Positions 6,949 to 13,646 of a stretch of 13,646 bases of DNA are shown piece by piece. Position numbers and translations under genes: made by a program. Positions within the stretch are counted from its first letter, which is position 1. Each line of letters opens with the position of its first letter. The DNA lies in contig CAJWTF010000102.1 in NCBI GenBank assembly GCA_913046825.1, positions 1 to 13,646 of the forward strand, read 5' to 3'. The notes beneath the pieces were generated by a model. That model was not told where the DNA came from. It saw nothing but the letters and a program-made list of their open reading frames with translations, and did no database searches. This DNA is from an uncultured Rickettsiales bacterium. Its GTDB lineage: Bacteria; Pseudomonadota; Alphaproteobacteria; UBA8366.

Positions 6949-7635
6949 ATGTCCACGGTTCTGATAACGGGATGCGATTATGGCATTGGGTTCGAGTTCG
7001 CACGCCAATACGCGGCCGACGGCTGGACAGTGCATGCGACTTGTCTGAAGGCCGAGAGCCGCGAAAAGCACACCGCTCTCGGCAGTAATACGCATTTTCA
7101 TCAACTGGATGTCTCGAACCAGTTGGCGGTTGTGGCCTTCGCAGACAAATTGAAAGGCGAAGCCATCGATCTGTTCATCAACAACGCAGCGACCTTCGCA
7201 CCCGACGGGCCTGGCCCCTTGATGTTGCCGGAAATGGACGAATTTACCCGCGTCATGCGGGTGAATGCTGTGGCGCCGGTTTACATTGCCGAAGCCTTGG
7301 TCGATCAGGTAGCGGCGAGTGAGCGCAAACTAATGATTTTCATCGGCACCCGCTCCGGCTCCATCAGCGATAACGGCTCCGGCGGGCATTACGCTTATCG
7401 CTGCAGTAAGGCGGCACTCAATATGGCGGTGAAAAGCATATCCATCGAATTCGCCGAACGCGGTATTCTAGCCACTGTCCTGCATCCAGGTTCTGTCGCG
7501 ACGGAGACCCGAACCGGCGGCAAGGGTATTCCCGTCAACGAAAGCGTATCCGGCATGCGCGGCGTGATCGACGCCATGACGCCGGAGATGTCAGGTACTT
7601 TCCAGCGATACGATGGCGGCACCATCGAGTGGTAA
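6949..7635 (+). CDS. Short-chain dehydrogenase/reductase (C-factor-like SDR)
   Basis: A 228-residue classical SDR. The Rossmann glycine motif 'TGCDYGIG' lies at residues 7-14, and 'DLFINNAATF' (74-83) is the NNAG-equivalent with Ala instead of Gly. Asn106 ('RVNAVAP') and the catalytic Tyr150-x3-Lys154 ('YRCSK') are present, with a serine near 138-140 as third member. 'HPGSVATE' after the active site fits the PG motif. The pattern is closest to short SDRs of the C-factor type, whose substrates are poorly known. The cofactor is NAD(P)(H); the residue pattern after the second strand does not settle which. It is divergent from DUF924 and convergent with the phaB-type gene, 17 bases between stops. 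Confidence 0.88.
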   Translation: MSTVLITGCDYGIGFEFARQYAADGWTVHATCLKAESREKHTALGSNTHFHQLDVSNQLAVVAFADKLKGEAIDLFINNAATFAPDGPGPLMLPEMDEFTRVMRVNAVAPVYIAEALVDQVAASERKLMIFIGTRSGSISDNGSGGHYAYRCSKAALNMAVKSISIEFAERGILATVLHPGSVATETRTGGKGIPVNESVSGMRGVIDAMTPEMSGTFQRYDGGTIEW

Positions 7636-7652
7636 CCGCCCCCTAACCGGCC

Positions 7653-8387
7653 TCAATACATGTGCTGACCGCCGTTGATCGACAGCGTCGAGCCTGTGAT
7701 GAAATCGGAAGAGTCGGCGGTAAGGAACAAGACGCCGCGTGCAATATCGTCAGCCCGACCCAAGCGGCCAGCAGGAATGCGCGCGATGATCTTCTCCAAA
7801 ACATCAGCCGGAACCGCGCGGACCATCTCGGTATCCACATAGCCCGGCGCGATTGCGTTGACGGTGATGCCCTTGGTGGCACCCTCTTGCGCCAGTGCCT
7901 TGGTGAACCCGTGAATGCCGGATTTCGCCGCCGCATAATTAACCTGACCGTACTGTCCGGCCTGACCGTTGATCGAGCCGATATTCACGATCCGACCGAA
8001 GTTACGCTCGCGCATGCCATCGATGACCGAGCGCGAGCAGTTGAAGCAGCCGCTCAGATTGGTATCGATAACCGCCTGCCATTGCGCGCGATCCATGCGA
8101 TGCATCGTACCGTCCCGAGTAATACCGGCGTTGTTCACCAGAATTTCGACCGGTCCGTACTCTTCCTCGATCTCACGGAATGCCTTTTCCGTCGCATCGG
8201 TATCCGAGACATCAAACCTTTTCGTCGGAATGAACGTACGTTCGCCGAAATCCGCCGCGGCATGCTCATTACCCGCATAATTAGCTACGACAAACCGACC
8301 CGCATTTTTCAATCCGGTGCTAATGGCCTCACCGATACCCCGCGTGCCACCCGTGACAAGCGCCACCCTACCTTTAACTTCAGACAT
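7653..8387 (-). CDS. phaB: Acetoacetyl-CoA reductase (PhaB/PhbB type)
   Basis: A 244-residue SDR. It shows 'TGGTRGIG' (12-19), 'NNAG' (85-88), Asn110, and the catalytic Ser138, Tyr151 and Lys155 ('NYAAAKSG'). The family ending 'NGGQHMY' is characteristic of PhaB rather than FabG. It would reduce acetoacetyl-CoA to (R)-3-hydroxybutyryl-CoA with NADPH, the second step of polyhydroxybutyrate synthesis. AGGAG (complement of 8396-8400) lies 8 bases before the ATG. The usual partners phaA (thiolase) and phaC (synthase) are not beside it in this window. It is divergent from the creatinase gene across 198 bases. A FabG-like role in another pathway is possible but less likely given the C-terminus. Confidence 0.87.
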   Translation of the reverse strand: MSEVKGRVALVTGGTRGIGEAISTGLKNAGRFVVANYAGNEHAAADFGERTFIPTKRFDVSDTDATEKAFREIEEEYGPVEILVNNAGITRDGTMHRMDRAQWQAVIDTNLSGCFNCSRSVIDGMRERNFGRIVNIGSINGQAGQYGQVNYAAAKSGIHGFTKALAQEGATKGITVNAIAPGYVDTEMVRAVPADVLEKIIARIPAGRLGRADDIARGVLFLTADSSDFITGSTLSINGGQHMY

Positions 8388-8585
8388 GGATTTTACTCCT
8401 ATATGGAACCCCGCCCCCTACAATTAGAGACACATAACCCGCCGTTTCGCCCAAGTTAATAGAAATCGACACTCCAACGTCGCGACAGATGGCCACATAC
8501 CGGTTGGAAGAATTAGAGATTGTCATTGTCTGCAGCGCGCCAATGCGTCAATAACGATAAAAGAATTCGGACCGGAGACCGCACG
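8388..8585. other. Divergent spacer between phaB-type gene and creatinase
   Basis: This 198-base spacer should hold promoters for both genes. It contains an 8-bp palindrome GTCGCGAC (8479-8486) and a tandem hexamer ATTGTC-ATTGTC (8519-8530). I could not fix a convincing -35/-10 pair on either strand by eye. The Shine-Dalgarno of the creatinase gene, GGAG, is at 8574-8577. Confidence 0.4.
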
Positions 8586-9803
8586 ATGAGCGACGACCTG
8601 CAAAACCTTCTAACATGGCATAACGGAGAGAAAGCGTATTCGCCCTTTTCCAACACGGAAATGGCGCGGCGACAAAACGCGATGCGCAAACATTTGGCGG
8701 CAACCGAACTCGATGCCTGCATATTTACGTCCTACCACAATATCTGCTATTTCTCTGGCTTTATGTATTGTGCTTTCGGACGTCGCTTCGCGATGGTCTT
8801 AACCGCCGACGAGGCCACGACCATTACGCCCGCAATCGACGGAGGACAGCCTTGGCGGCGAAGTTATGGAGACAATCTCACTTACACCGATTGGCGCCGA
8901 GATAATTACTTTCAAGCGCTGAAGGACCGTCTCGGTTCGGTCAAAAAGCTCGGCATCGAATTCGACCATGTAAATCTTGATCTGAAGAAACTGATTGAAG
9001 AAGCCTTTCCGGGCGTCGAACTGCACGATGTCTCGGAAGCAGCGATGCGGCAACGGACATTGAAATCTCCCGAAGAGCACAACCTCATCCGGGAAGGTGC
9101 CCGCATCACTGGCGTTGGCGGAAGAGCTTGCATGGAAGCCGTGGCCGCTGACGTGCGTGAACATGAGGTCGCTCTGGCGTCAACCGACGCCATGGTGCGG
9201 GATATCGCCGACAGTTTTCCGTTTGTCGAGCTGATGGACACATGGACCTGGTTCCAATCCGGCATCAACACTGACGGCGCCCACAACCCCGTGACAAACA
9301 GAATTATTGAGTCCGGCGACATTCTTTCACTTAATTGCTTTCCGATGATCTTTGGCTATTACACGGCGTTAGAACGCACACTCTTCTGCGATTACGCCTC
9401 CGACGCGCATTTATCGCTGTGGGAGAAGAATTGCGCCGTGCATGTGCGGGGCATGGAGTTGATACGTCCCGGAATTCGCTGTTGTGACATTGCCGCCGAA
9501 CTCAATGAGATGTACCGGGAGTGGGATCTCCTGCAACACAGGTCCTTCGGCTACGGCCATTCCTTCGGCGTTCTTTCCCACTATTACGGCCGCGAAGCCT
9601 CTGTCGAGTTGCGCGAGGATGTGGAGACGGTCTTGGAGCCTGGCATGGTCGTCTCCATGGAGCCGATGATCATGCTACCCGAAGGACAACCAGGAGCCGG
9701 CGGATATCGCGAGCACGACATTCTGATCATCACTGAAACCGGCGCCGAGAATATCACTAACTTCCCCTTTGGACCTGAACACATGATTGTTGGAACTAGC
9801 TAA
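8586..9803 (+). CDS. Creatinase (creatine amidinohydrolase)
   Basis: A 405-residue M24-fold enzyme that hydrolyses creatine to sarcosine and urea (EC 3.5.3.3) in the cytosol without metal. From memory it matches the Pseudomonas putida enzyme over long stretches, for example 'FTSYHNICYFSGF', 'IDGGQPWRR', 'DTWTWFQSGINTDGAHNPVT' and 'GYGHSFGVLSHYYGREA'. Catalytic His233 lies in 'DGAHNPV', and Glu263 ('ALERTLF') and Glu359 ('VSMEPMI') line the site. These equal His232, Glu262 and Glu358 of P. putida, offset by one. Arg336 in 'YYGREA' is also kept. The metal-binding pattern of true M24 aminopeptidases is absent. The ATG at 8586 follows GGAG by 8 bases; a TTG start at 8520 is not supported. No creatininase or sarcosine oxidase is in the window, but an ABC importer follows on the same strand. 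Confidence 0.95.
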   Translation: MSDDLQNLLTWHNGEKAYSPFSNTEMARRQNAMRKHLAATELDACIFTSYHNICYFSGFMYCAFGRRFAMVLTADEATTITPAIDGGQPWRRSYGDNLTYTDWRRDNYFQALKDRLGSVKKLGIEFDHVNLDLKKLIEEAFPGVELHDVSEAAMRQRTLKSPEEHNLIREGARITGVGGRACMEAVAADVREHEVALASTDAMVRDIADSFPFVELMDTWTWFQSGINTDGAHNPVTNRIIESGDILSLNCFPMIFGYYTALERTLFCDYASDAHLSLWEKNCAVHVRGMELIRPGIRCCDIAAELNEMYREWDLLQHRSFGYGHSFGVLSHYYGREASVELREDVETVLEPGMVVSMEPMIMLPEGQPGAGGYREHDILIITETGAENITNFPFGPEHMIVGTS

Positions 9804-9862
9804 GGCTTTGGTTATCAGACAGACGCATTGAAATACCGGTCACTAAAAATCATCGGAATGAG

Positions 9863-9891
9863 ACAGATTTGCGTCTACGCATCGAATCTGT
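9863..9891. repeat. Compound inverted repeat between creatinase and importer
   Basis: ACAGATT (9863-9869) pairs with AATCTGT (9885-9891). Inside it TGCGT (9870-9874) pairs with ACGCA (9877-9881), leaving a CT centre and a 3-base bulge (TCG, 9882-9884). As RNA this is an extended hairpin; as DNA it is a palindromic site 80 bases before the importer start. There is no T-run after it, so an operator or leader element is more likely than an intrinsic terminator. Confidence 0.5.
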
Positions 9892-9970
9892 GTACGCTGG
9901 TTTAGTCACACTGGCCTGAATAATAGTCATTAATAAAAACAAGCAGAACACGATTCGACAGGGGAAATTC

Positions 9971-11125
9971 GTGCAGGTTATGTCCAGTGCCATGGCTGGC
10001 AATCAGAGTTCAATCGGTAACGCTGACGATCAGGACGGCATTCTGGTTCGCTTTGCCGAGGTTCAAAAGAGTTATGATGGCGTCTCGCTCGTCGTAAAGA
10101 ATTTAAATCTCGACATCGCAAAAGGCGAATTTCTGACCATGTTAGGCCCCTCCGGCTCCGGCAAGACGACTTGCCTGATGATGCTGGCTGGGTTCGAGAC
10201 CGCAACGCATGGACAAATATATTTGGACGGGCAACCAATCAACAACGTACCCCCGCACAAGCGCGATATTGGGATGGTGTTCCAGAATTATGCCCTGTTC
10301 CCGCATATGACCGTTGCGGAGAACCTCGCCTTCCCGCTTCGGGTCCGCAAAATGGGTAAGGCGGAAGTCGAGGAACGGGTTCAACGTGCACTTGATATGG
10401 TACAACTTTCAGATTTCGGCGGTCGTCGCCCGGCGCAACTTTCCGGTGGCCAGCAACAACGTGTTGCCGTTGCTAGAGCACTGGTCTTCGATCCGAAACT
10501 CGTTCTAATGGATGAACCGCTCGGCGCGCTTGACAAGCAACTACGCGAGCAAATGCAATACGAAATCAAACACATTCATGAAAACTTAGGTATCACTGTT
10601 GTATACGTAACCCATGACCAGTCCGAAGCCTTGACGATGTCGAACCGTATCGCGGTATTTAATGACGGGGTCATCCAACAACTTGCTCCGCCATCAGAGC
10701 TATACGAGCAGCCAGATAATTCCTTCGTGGCGCAATTTATCGGCGAGAACAACAAGCTAATCGGCACCGTCGTGGAGCAAGATGCAAATTCCTGCTCGGT
10801 CGAGCTCAAATCTGGAGAACGTGTGACAGCCCTACCCGTGAACACCAACGGTCCCGGTAAAGCCACGATGCTTTCACTGCGACCAGAACGTGTCACGTTA
10901 AACCCATCGGAAGGCGAATGTGATACTAAGGTATTTGGCAAAGTCGAGGAACTGATCTACCTAGGAGACCATATTCGCACTCGGTTATCTGTCTGCGGAC
11001 GAAACGATTTTATTGTGAAAGTACCGAACGCCTCCAAGCCTTCGGAATTAACGCCCGGTCTGGAAATTCCACTGGGCTGGCGTCTGGAAGATTGCCGGGC
11101 GCTCAATATTCCTGCGGAAGAATAA
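9971..11125 (+). CDS. ABC transporter ATP-binding protein, spermidine/putrescine type (PotA-like)
   Basis: A 384-residue importer ATPase. Walker A 'GPSGSGKTT' is at 59-67, the Q-loop Gln105 in 'VFQNYALFPHMTV', the signature 'LSGGQ' at 157-161, Walker B 'LVLMDEP' at 177-183, the D-loop 'GALD' next, and the switch His215 in 'VTHDQ'. After about residue 255 ('FIGENNKLIG') comes a TOBE-type regulatory domain, as in PotA/FbpC/MalK relatives. The ATPase dimer drives uptake through two permeases at the inner membrane. The GTG at 9971 is preferred because GGGG (9961-9964) lies 6 bases before it; ATGs at 9980 and 9992 would shorten a nonconserved N-terminus. The binding-protein gene follows 55 bases downstream in the same operon. 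Solute specificity cannot be read from this subunit. Confidence 0.93.
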   Translation: MQVMSSAMAGNQSSIGNADDQDGILVRFAEVQKSYDGVSLVVKNLNLDIAKGEFLTMLGPSGSGKTTCLMMLAGFETATHGQIYLDGQPINNVPPHKRDIGMVFQNYALFPHMTVAENLAFPLRVRKMGKAEVEERVQRALDMVQLSDFGGRRPAQLSGGQQQRVAVARALVFDPKLVLMDEPLGALDKQLREQMQYEIKHIHENLGITVVYVTHDQSEALTMSNRIAVFNDGVIQQLAPPSELYEQPDNSFVAQFIGENNKLIGTVVEQDANSCSVELKSGERVTALPVNTNGPGKATMLSLRPERVTLNPSEGECDTKVFGKVEELIYLGDHIRTRLSVCGRNDFIVKVPNASKPSELTPGLEIPLGWRLEDCRALNIPAEE

Positions 11126-11180
11126 ATCCGTCGGATGCCAATAAAAACCTGAAGAAACCGATACAGAGGGATTAGTAAAG

Positions 11181-12278
11181 ATGAAACTGAAACGAAGTCT
11201 TGCAGCCGCCATCTTGATGAGCGCGGCGACAGCATTTGCCGGCTCGGCAAGCGCTGAAACGGAATTGGTTGTCGTCTCATGGGGAGGCGCTTATTCCGCC
11301 AGCCAACAGAACGCATATCACGCACCCTATATGAAGGCGAATCCGGGCGTCAAAATCATCAACGATGATTCTGCACCAGAAGCTGTTGCGAAATTGCGTG
11401 CGATGAACGAAGTCGGTAATGTGACTTGGGATTTAGTCGATGTCGTTGCAGCTGATGCTATGCGCCTTTGCGATGAAGGCTTGGCCTTGCCAATTAATGC
11501 GGACAAAGACTTGGCTGCCGCGCCGGATGGCACTCCAGCCTCGAAGGATTTTGGCAACCTGTTGATTTCAGAATGCTTCATTCCGCAGATTGTCTATTCG
11601 ACGACCTTCGGCTACCGCACAGATAAGCTCAAAAACAAGCCAACTAGCGTTTGTGATGTTTTCGATCTGAAAAAATTTCCCGGCAAGCGTTCGCTGGAGA
11701 AAAAGCCCCTAAACAACTTTGAATGGGCCTTACTATGTGACGGTGTTGCACCTGATAAGGTATACGATGTCATGGGTGCCAAAGGTGGCGCAGAGCGCGC
11801 ACTTAAAAAGCTTGGTACTATCAAGGACAGCGTCATCTGGTGGACCAAGGGCGCACAAACACCACAGTTGCTCGCCGATGGCGAAGTTGTAATGGGCTCA
11901 ACTTATAACGGCCGCCTATTTTCAGTGATTGAAGAAGAGAAACAGCCTGTCGCCATGTTGTGGGATTGGCAAGTTTTTGATCTCGATGGCTGGATCATCC
12001 CAAAAGGCACTAAAAACTTGGCCGCTGTTAAAAAGTTCTTGCGATATGCCACAGACACCCAGCGCCTGGCGGATCAAGCCAAGTATATTTCCTACGGCCC
12101 GGCCCGTAAATCTTCCGCGCCAATGGTGGGCAAGCACGCTAAACTCGGCATCGATATGAAACCACACATGCCAACCGATCCGAATAATTCAAAAAATACG
12201 TTGCTAAACAATTATGAGTTTTGGGCCGATCACCAGGACGACTTCACGGCGCGATTTGAAGCTTGGCTCGCCAAGTAG
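11181..12278 (+). CDS. Periplasmic substrate-binding protein, polyamine-type (PotD/PotF-like)
   Basis: A 365-residue protein with a clear Sec signal peptide: positive 'MKLKR', a hydrophobic core, and a likely cleavage after 'GSASA' at residue 25. The mature start 'LVVVSWGGAYSASQQ' is typical of the PotD/PotF-like binding-protein group. 'WDLVDV' (83-88) and 'GWIIPKGTKN' (270-279) are hinge or pocket regions common in the family. Four cysteines (97, 132, 158, 186) could form two disulfides in the periplasm. AGAGGG (11165-11170) lies 10 bases before the ATG. The gene follows the ATPase gene, and a strong hairpin separates it from the permease gene. Solutes of the family include polyamines and other small amines; creatine is an attractive guess from the neighbouring creatinase, but no residue seen here proves it. 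Confidence 0.9.
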   Translation: MKLKRSLAAAILMSAATAFAGSASAETELVVVSWGGAYSASQQNAYHAPYMKANPGVKIINDDSAPEAVAKLRAMNEVGNVTWDLVDVVAADAMRLCDEGLALPINADKDLAAAPDGTPASKDFGNLLISECFIPQIVYSTTFGYRTDKLKNKPTSVCDVFDLKKFPGKRSLEKKPLNNFEWALLCDGVAPDKVYDVMGAKGGAERALKKLGTIKDSVIWWTKGAQTPQLLADGEVVMGSTYNGRLFSVIEEEKQPVAMLWDWQVFDLDGWIIPKGTKNLAAVKKFLRYATDTQRLADQAKYISYGPARKSSAPMVGKHAKLGIDMKPHMPTDPNNSKNTLLNNYEFWADHQDDFTARFEAWLAK

Positions 12279-12283
12279 AGCGG

Positions 12284-12314
12284 TTTACGGGGTGGCTAAG
12301 CGCCACCCCGTAAA
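12284..12314 (+). terminator. Perfect 13-bp hairpin between binding-protein and permease genes
   Basis: TTTACGGGGTGGC (12284-12296), loop TAAGC (12297-12301), GCCACCCCGTAAA (12302-12314), followed by only three T residues. The hairpin begins 5 bases after the binding-protein stop. Its short U-tract suggests a leaky terminator or an mRNA 3'-end stabiliser, which would keep the binding protein in excess over the permeases. Confidence 0.75.
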
Positions 12315-12334
12315 TTTCTGAGACGACATAATCT

Positions 12335-13606
12335 ATGACCGACGCGACGCGGCAATCTAACGAACCTATCCTCACCGCGGACGGCATCCTGCTTAAAGTA
12401 AGCCTGGCCCGGGCGTTGCGACGGAAAAAATTGCAAGCCTTGTTACTGGTGGCACCACTTTTCCTTTTTATCATCATCACGTTCTTCGTGCCGATCGTGG
12501 ATATGCTGTTTCGCTCGGTCGAAAATTCGATCATCAGTGAAATCCTGCCGCGCAGCACCGCGCTGTTGAAGGATTGGGATGCGGAAGGAAACGCATTGCC
12601 ATCCGAAGCAGTCTTCGCGGCCATGGTCGAAGATATCAAGGAAGGCCGAGAAAACCGAACGATCAGCCGCGCCGGGCAGCGCCTGAATTACGAAGCACCA
12701 GGTATGTCAAGCCTGTTCCGTTCTTCCGGACGCAAGGCGAAGCGGATCATAGAAGGCCCTTATAAGCCTGCCCTCATCAAAGTACACAACGCTTGGGGCG
12801 ATATCGAAACCTGGAAACTGATCAAACAGTTTGCCCCCGAATATACCGATGGATATTTCCTGGCGGCAGTCGACGCCAAGCGAAAAGTCGACGGAGACCT
12901 GACACGCGTCGACGAAGAAGCCCGTATTTATCTTCACTTATTTTGGCGAACCCTGAAGTTGAGCCTCTTCATCACATTGATGACTTTGATCCTCGGGTTT
13001 CCCATCGCCTATCTAATGGCGATCCTTCCGACGAAATCATCGAACATGTTGTTGATATTCGTCCTTCTTCCCTTTTGGACATCGTTGCTGGTGCGCACCA
13101 CTGCGTGGATCGCCCTGCTCCAACAGCAAGGCGTGATTAACGAGCTGCTGGTGTTCGCGGGGTTAGTCGGCACCGATAACCGTCCGCAGATGATTCACAA
13201 TCAGTTCGGCAGTATAGTCGCCATGACGCATATCCTGCTGCCGTTCATGGTCCTACCGCTATTCAGCGTGATGAAGACCATTCCCAAAAGCTACGTGCGC
13301 GCGGCGGTCTCGCTCGGCGCACATCCATGGCTCGCGTTCTGGAAGATTTATTTCCCGAACACGGTGCCTGGGATCGGCGCTGGCGCCATTCTCGTGTTCA
13401 TCTTGGCCATCGGCTACTATATCACGCCGGAACTGGTCGGCGGGACGGAAGGAACGTTTATCTCCAACCGCATCGCGTATCATATTTCCGGCTCACTCAA
13501 CTGGGGCTTAGGGGCAGCACTCGGAGTGATCCTGCTTGGCGTGGTGGTCGCGCTCTATCTGGTCTACGACAAAGTCATCGGCATCGACAACATGAAGCTC
13601 GGCTAA
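12335..13606 (+). CDS. ABC transporter permease, spermidine/putrescine type (PotB-like), with large loop insertion
   Basis: A 423-residue inner-membrane permease. Six hydrophobic segments are visible at about residues 33-58, 206-230, 237-263, 290-312, 346-366 and 390-412. The cytoplasmic coupling loop for the ATPase is 'AAVSLGAHPWLAFWKIYFP' (323-341), matching the EAA-type consensus with its Gly and the final Pro. Between the first and second membrane segments lies a hydrophilic stretch of about 145 residues (61-205), much longer than in E. coli PotB (about 275-285 residues in all). By topology this loop is periplasmic. The ATG has only a weak GAGACGA before it. The next permease gene starts one base after the stop, so the two are translationally linked. 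Confidence 0.9.
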   Translation: MTDATRQSNEPILTADGILLKVSLARALRRKKLQALLLVAPLFLFIIITFFVPIVDMLFRSVENSIISEILPRSTALLKDWDAEGNALPSEAVFAAMVEDIKEGRENRTISRAGQRLNYEAPGMSSLFRSSGRKAKRIIEGPYKPALIKVHNAWGDIETWKLIKQFAPEYTDGYFLAAVDAKRKVDGDLTRVDEEARIYLHLFWRTLKLSLFITLMTLILGFPIAYLMAILPTKSSNMLLIFVLLPFWTSLLVRTTAWIALLQQQGVINELLVFAGLVGTDNRPQMIHNQFGSIVAMTHILLPFMVLPLFSVMKTIPKSYVRAAVSLGAHPWLAFWKIYFPNTVPGIGAGAILVFILAIGYYITPELVGGTEGTFISNRIAYHISGSLNWGLGAALGVILLGVVVALYLVYDKVIGIDNMKLG

Positions 13607-13607
13607 G

Positions 13608-13646
13608 ATGGCGCAACTTCCACCTTATCTCTCGATCCCCGAACGC
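13608..13646 (+). CDS. N-terminus of second ABC transporter permease (PotC-like), cut by window edge
   Basis: An ATG one base after the stop of the first permease opens a frame that continues to the window end: MAQLPPYLSIPER, 13 residues. The opening 'LPPY...ER' is like the cytoplasmic N-terminus of the second permease in polyamine-type importers, and the position is where that gene is expected. The identification rests mostly on gene order because too little is visible for a motif. Confidence 0.6.
   Translation, partial: MAQLPPYLSIPER

Noticed and set aside
7662..8459. Long open frame of 265 codons on the + strand opposite the phaB-type gene
   Set aside because: It is an antisense shadow of a clearly conserved SDR with all motifs; the translated product has no recognisable domain.
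8520..8585. TTG start extending creatinase by 22 residues
   Set aside because: The P. putida enzyme length and alignment fit the ATG at 8586, which has GGAG at proper spacing.
8586..9803. Alternative reading of the creatinase as Xaa-Pro dipeptidase or DddP-type DMSP lyase, both of the M24 fold
   Set aside because: The creatinase catalytic His and Glu residues and long creatinase-specific stretches are present, and the metal-ligand pattern of the peptidases is not seen.
9804..9970. Guanidine riboswitch before the importer, suggested by the guanidino-compound context
   Set aside because: The hairpin at 9863-9891 lacks the ACGR loop pair of guanidine-II elements, and no other guanidine class is recognisable by eye.

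Overview
The window looks like an accessory, catabolism-rich stretch of an alphaproteobacterial chromosome, probably a free-living, possibly marine, Rhodospirillales-like heterotroph. This placement is an inference from protein style, the moderate GC content by eye, and the mix of families (GSAM-like aminotransferase, PhaB, 2,4'-dihydroxyacetophenone dioxygenase-like cupin, EthD, polyamine-type ABC importer). No rRNA, tRNA, CRISPR array, insertion sequence or phage gene was seen. Genes are densely packed and change strand often; no gap between genes exceeds 200 bases.

Left part (1-2921, + strand): the C-terminal tail of what looks like an enolase-superfamily (mandelate racemase/muconate lactonizing) enzyme, a beta-lactamase-fold serine hydrolase, a small cupin like 2,4'-dihydroxyacetophenone dioxygenase, and a protein with two EthD-like domains. 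The last two are 21 bases apart and surely co-transcribed. The set reads as part of an unassigned catabolic pathway for an organic acid, ester or ketone.

Middle part (2935-8387, alternating strands): a minus-strand pair of a GSAM-type class III aminotransferase and a cytosolic-looking SGNH/GDSL hydrolase that overlap by one base (TAATG). A divergent crotonase lacks one of the two classical hydratase glutamates. A DUF924 protein is divergent from a short-chain dehydrogenase, and a minus-strand acetoacetyl-CoA reductase (phaB type) makes the NADPH-dependent step of polyhydroxybutyrate synthesis.

Right part (8586-13646, + strand): a clear creatinase (creatine + H2O to sarcosine + urea) with all main catalytic residues, then a spermidine/putrescine-type ABC importer: ATPase, periplasmic binding protein, a permease with an unusually large loop, and the first codons of a second permease. 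The likely combined role is import of a guanidino or amine compound, with creatine as the obvious candidate, followed by hydrolysis to sarcosine and urea as C and N sources. The transporter specificity is an inference from gene order alone. A compound inverted repeat lies between creatinase and transporter, and a perfect 13-bp hairpin lies between the binding-protein and permease genes, a position where such hairpins usually lower expression of the downstream membrane components.
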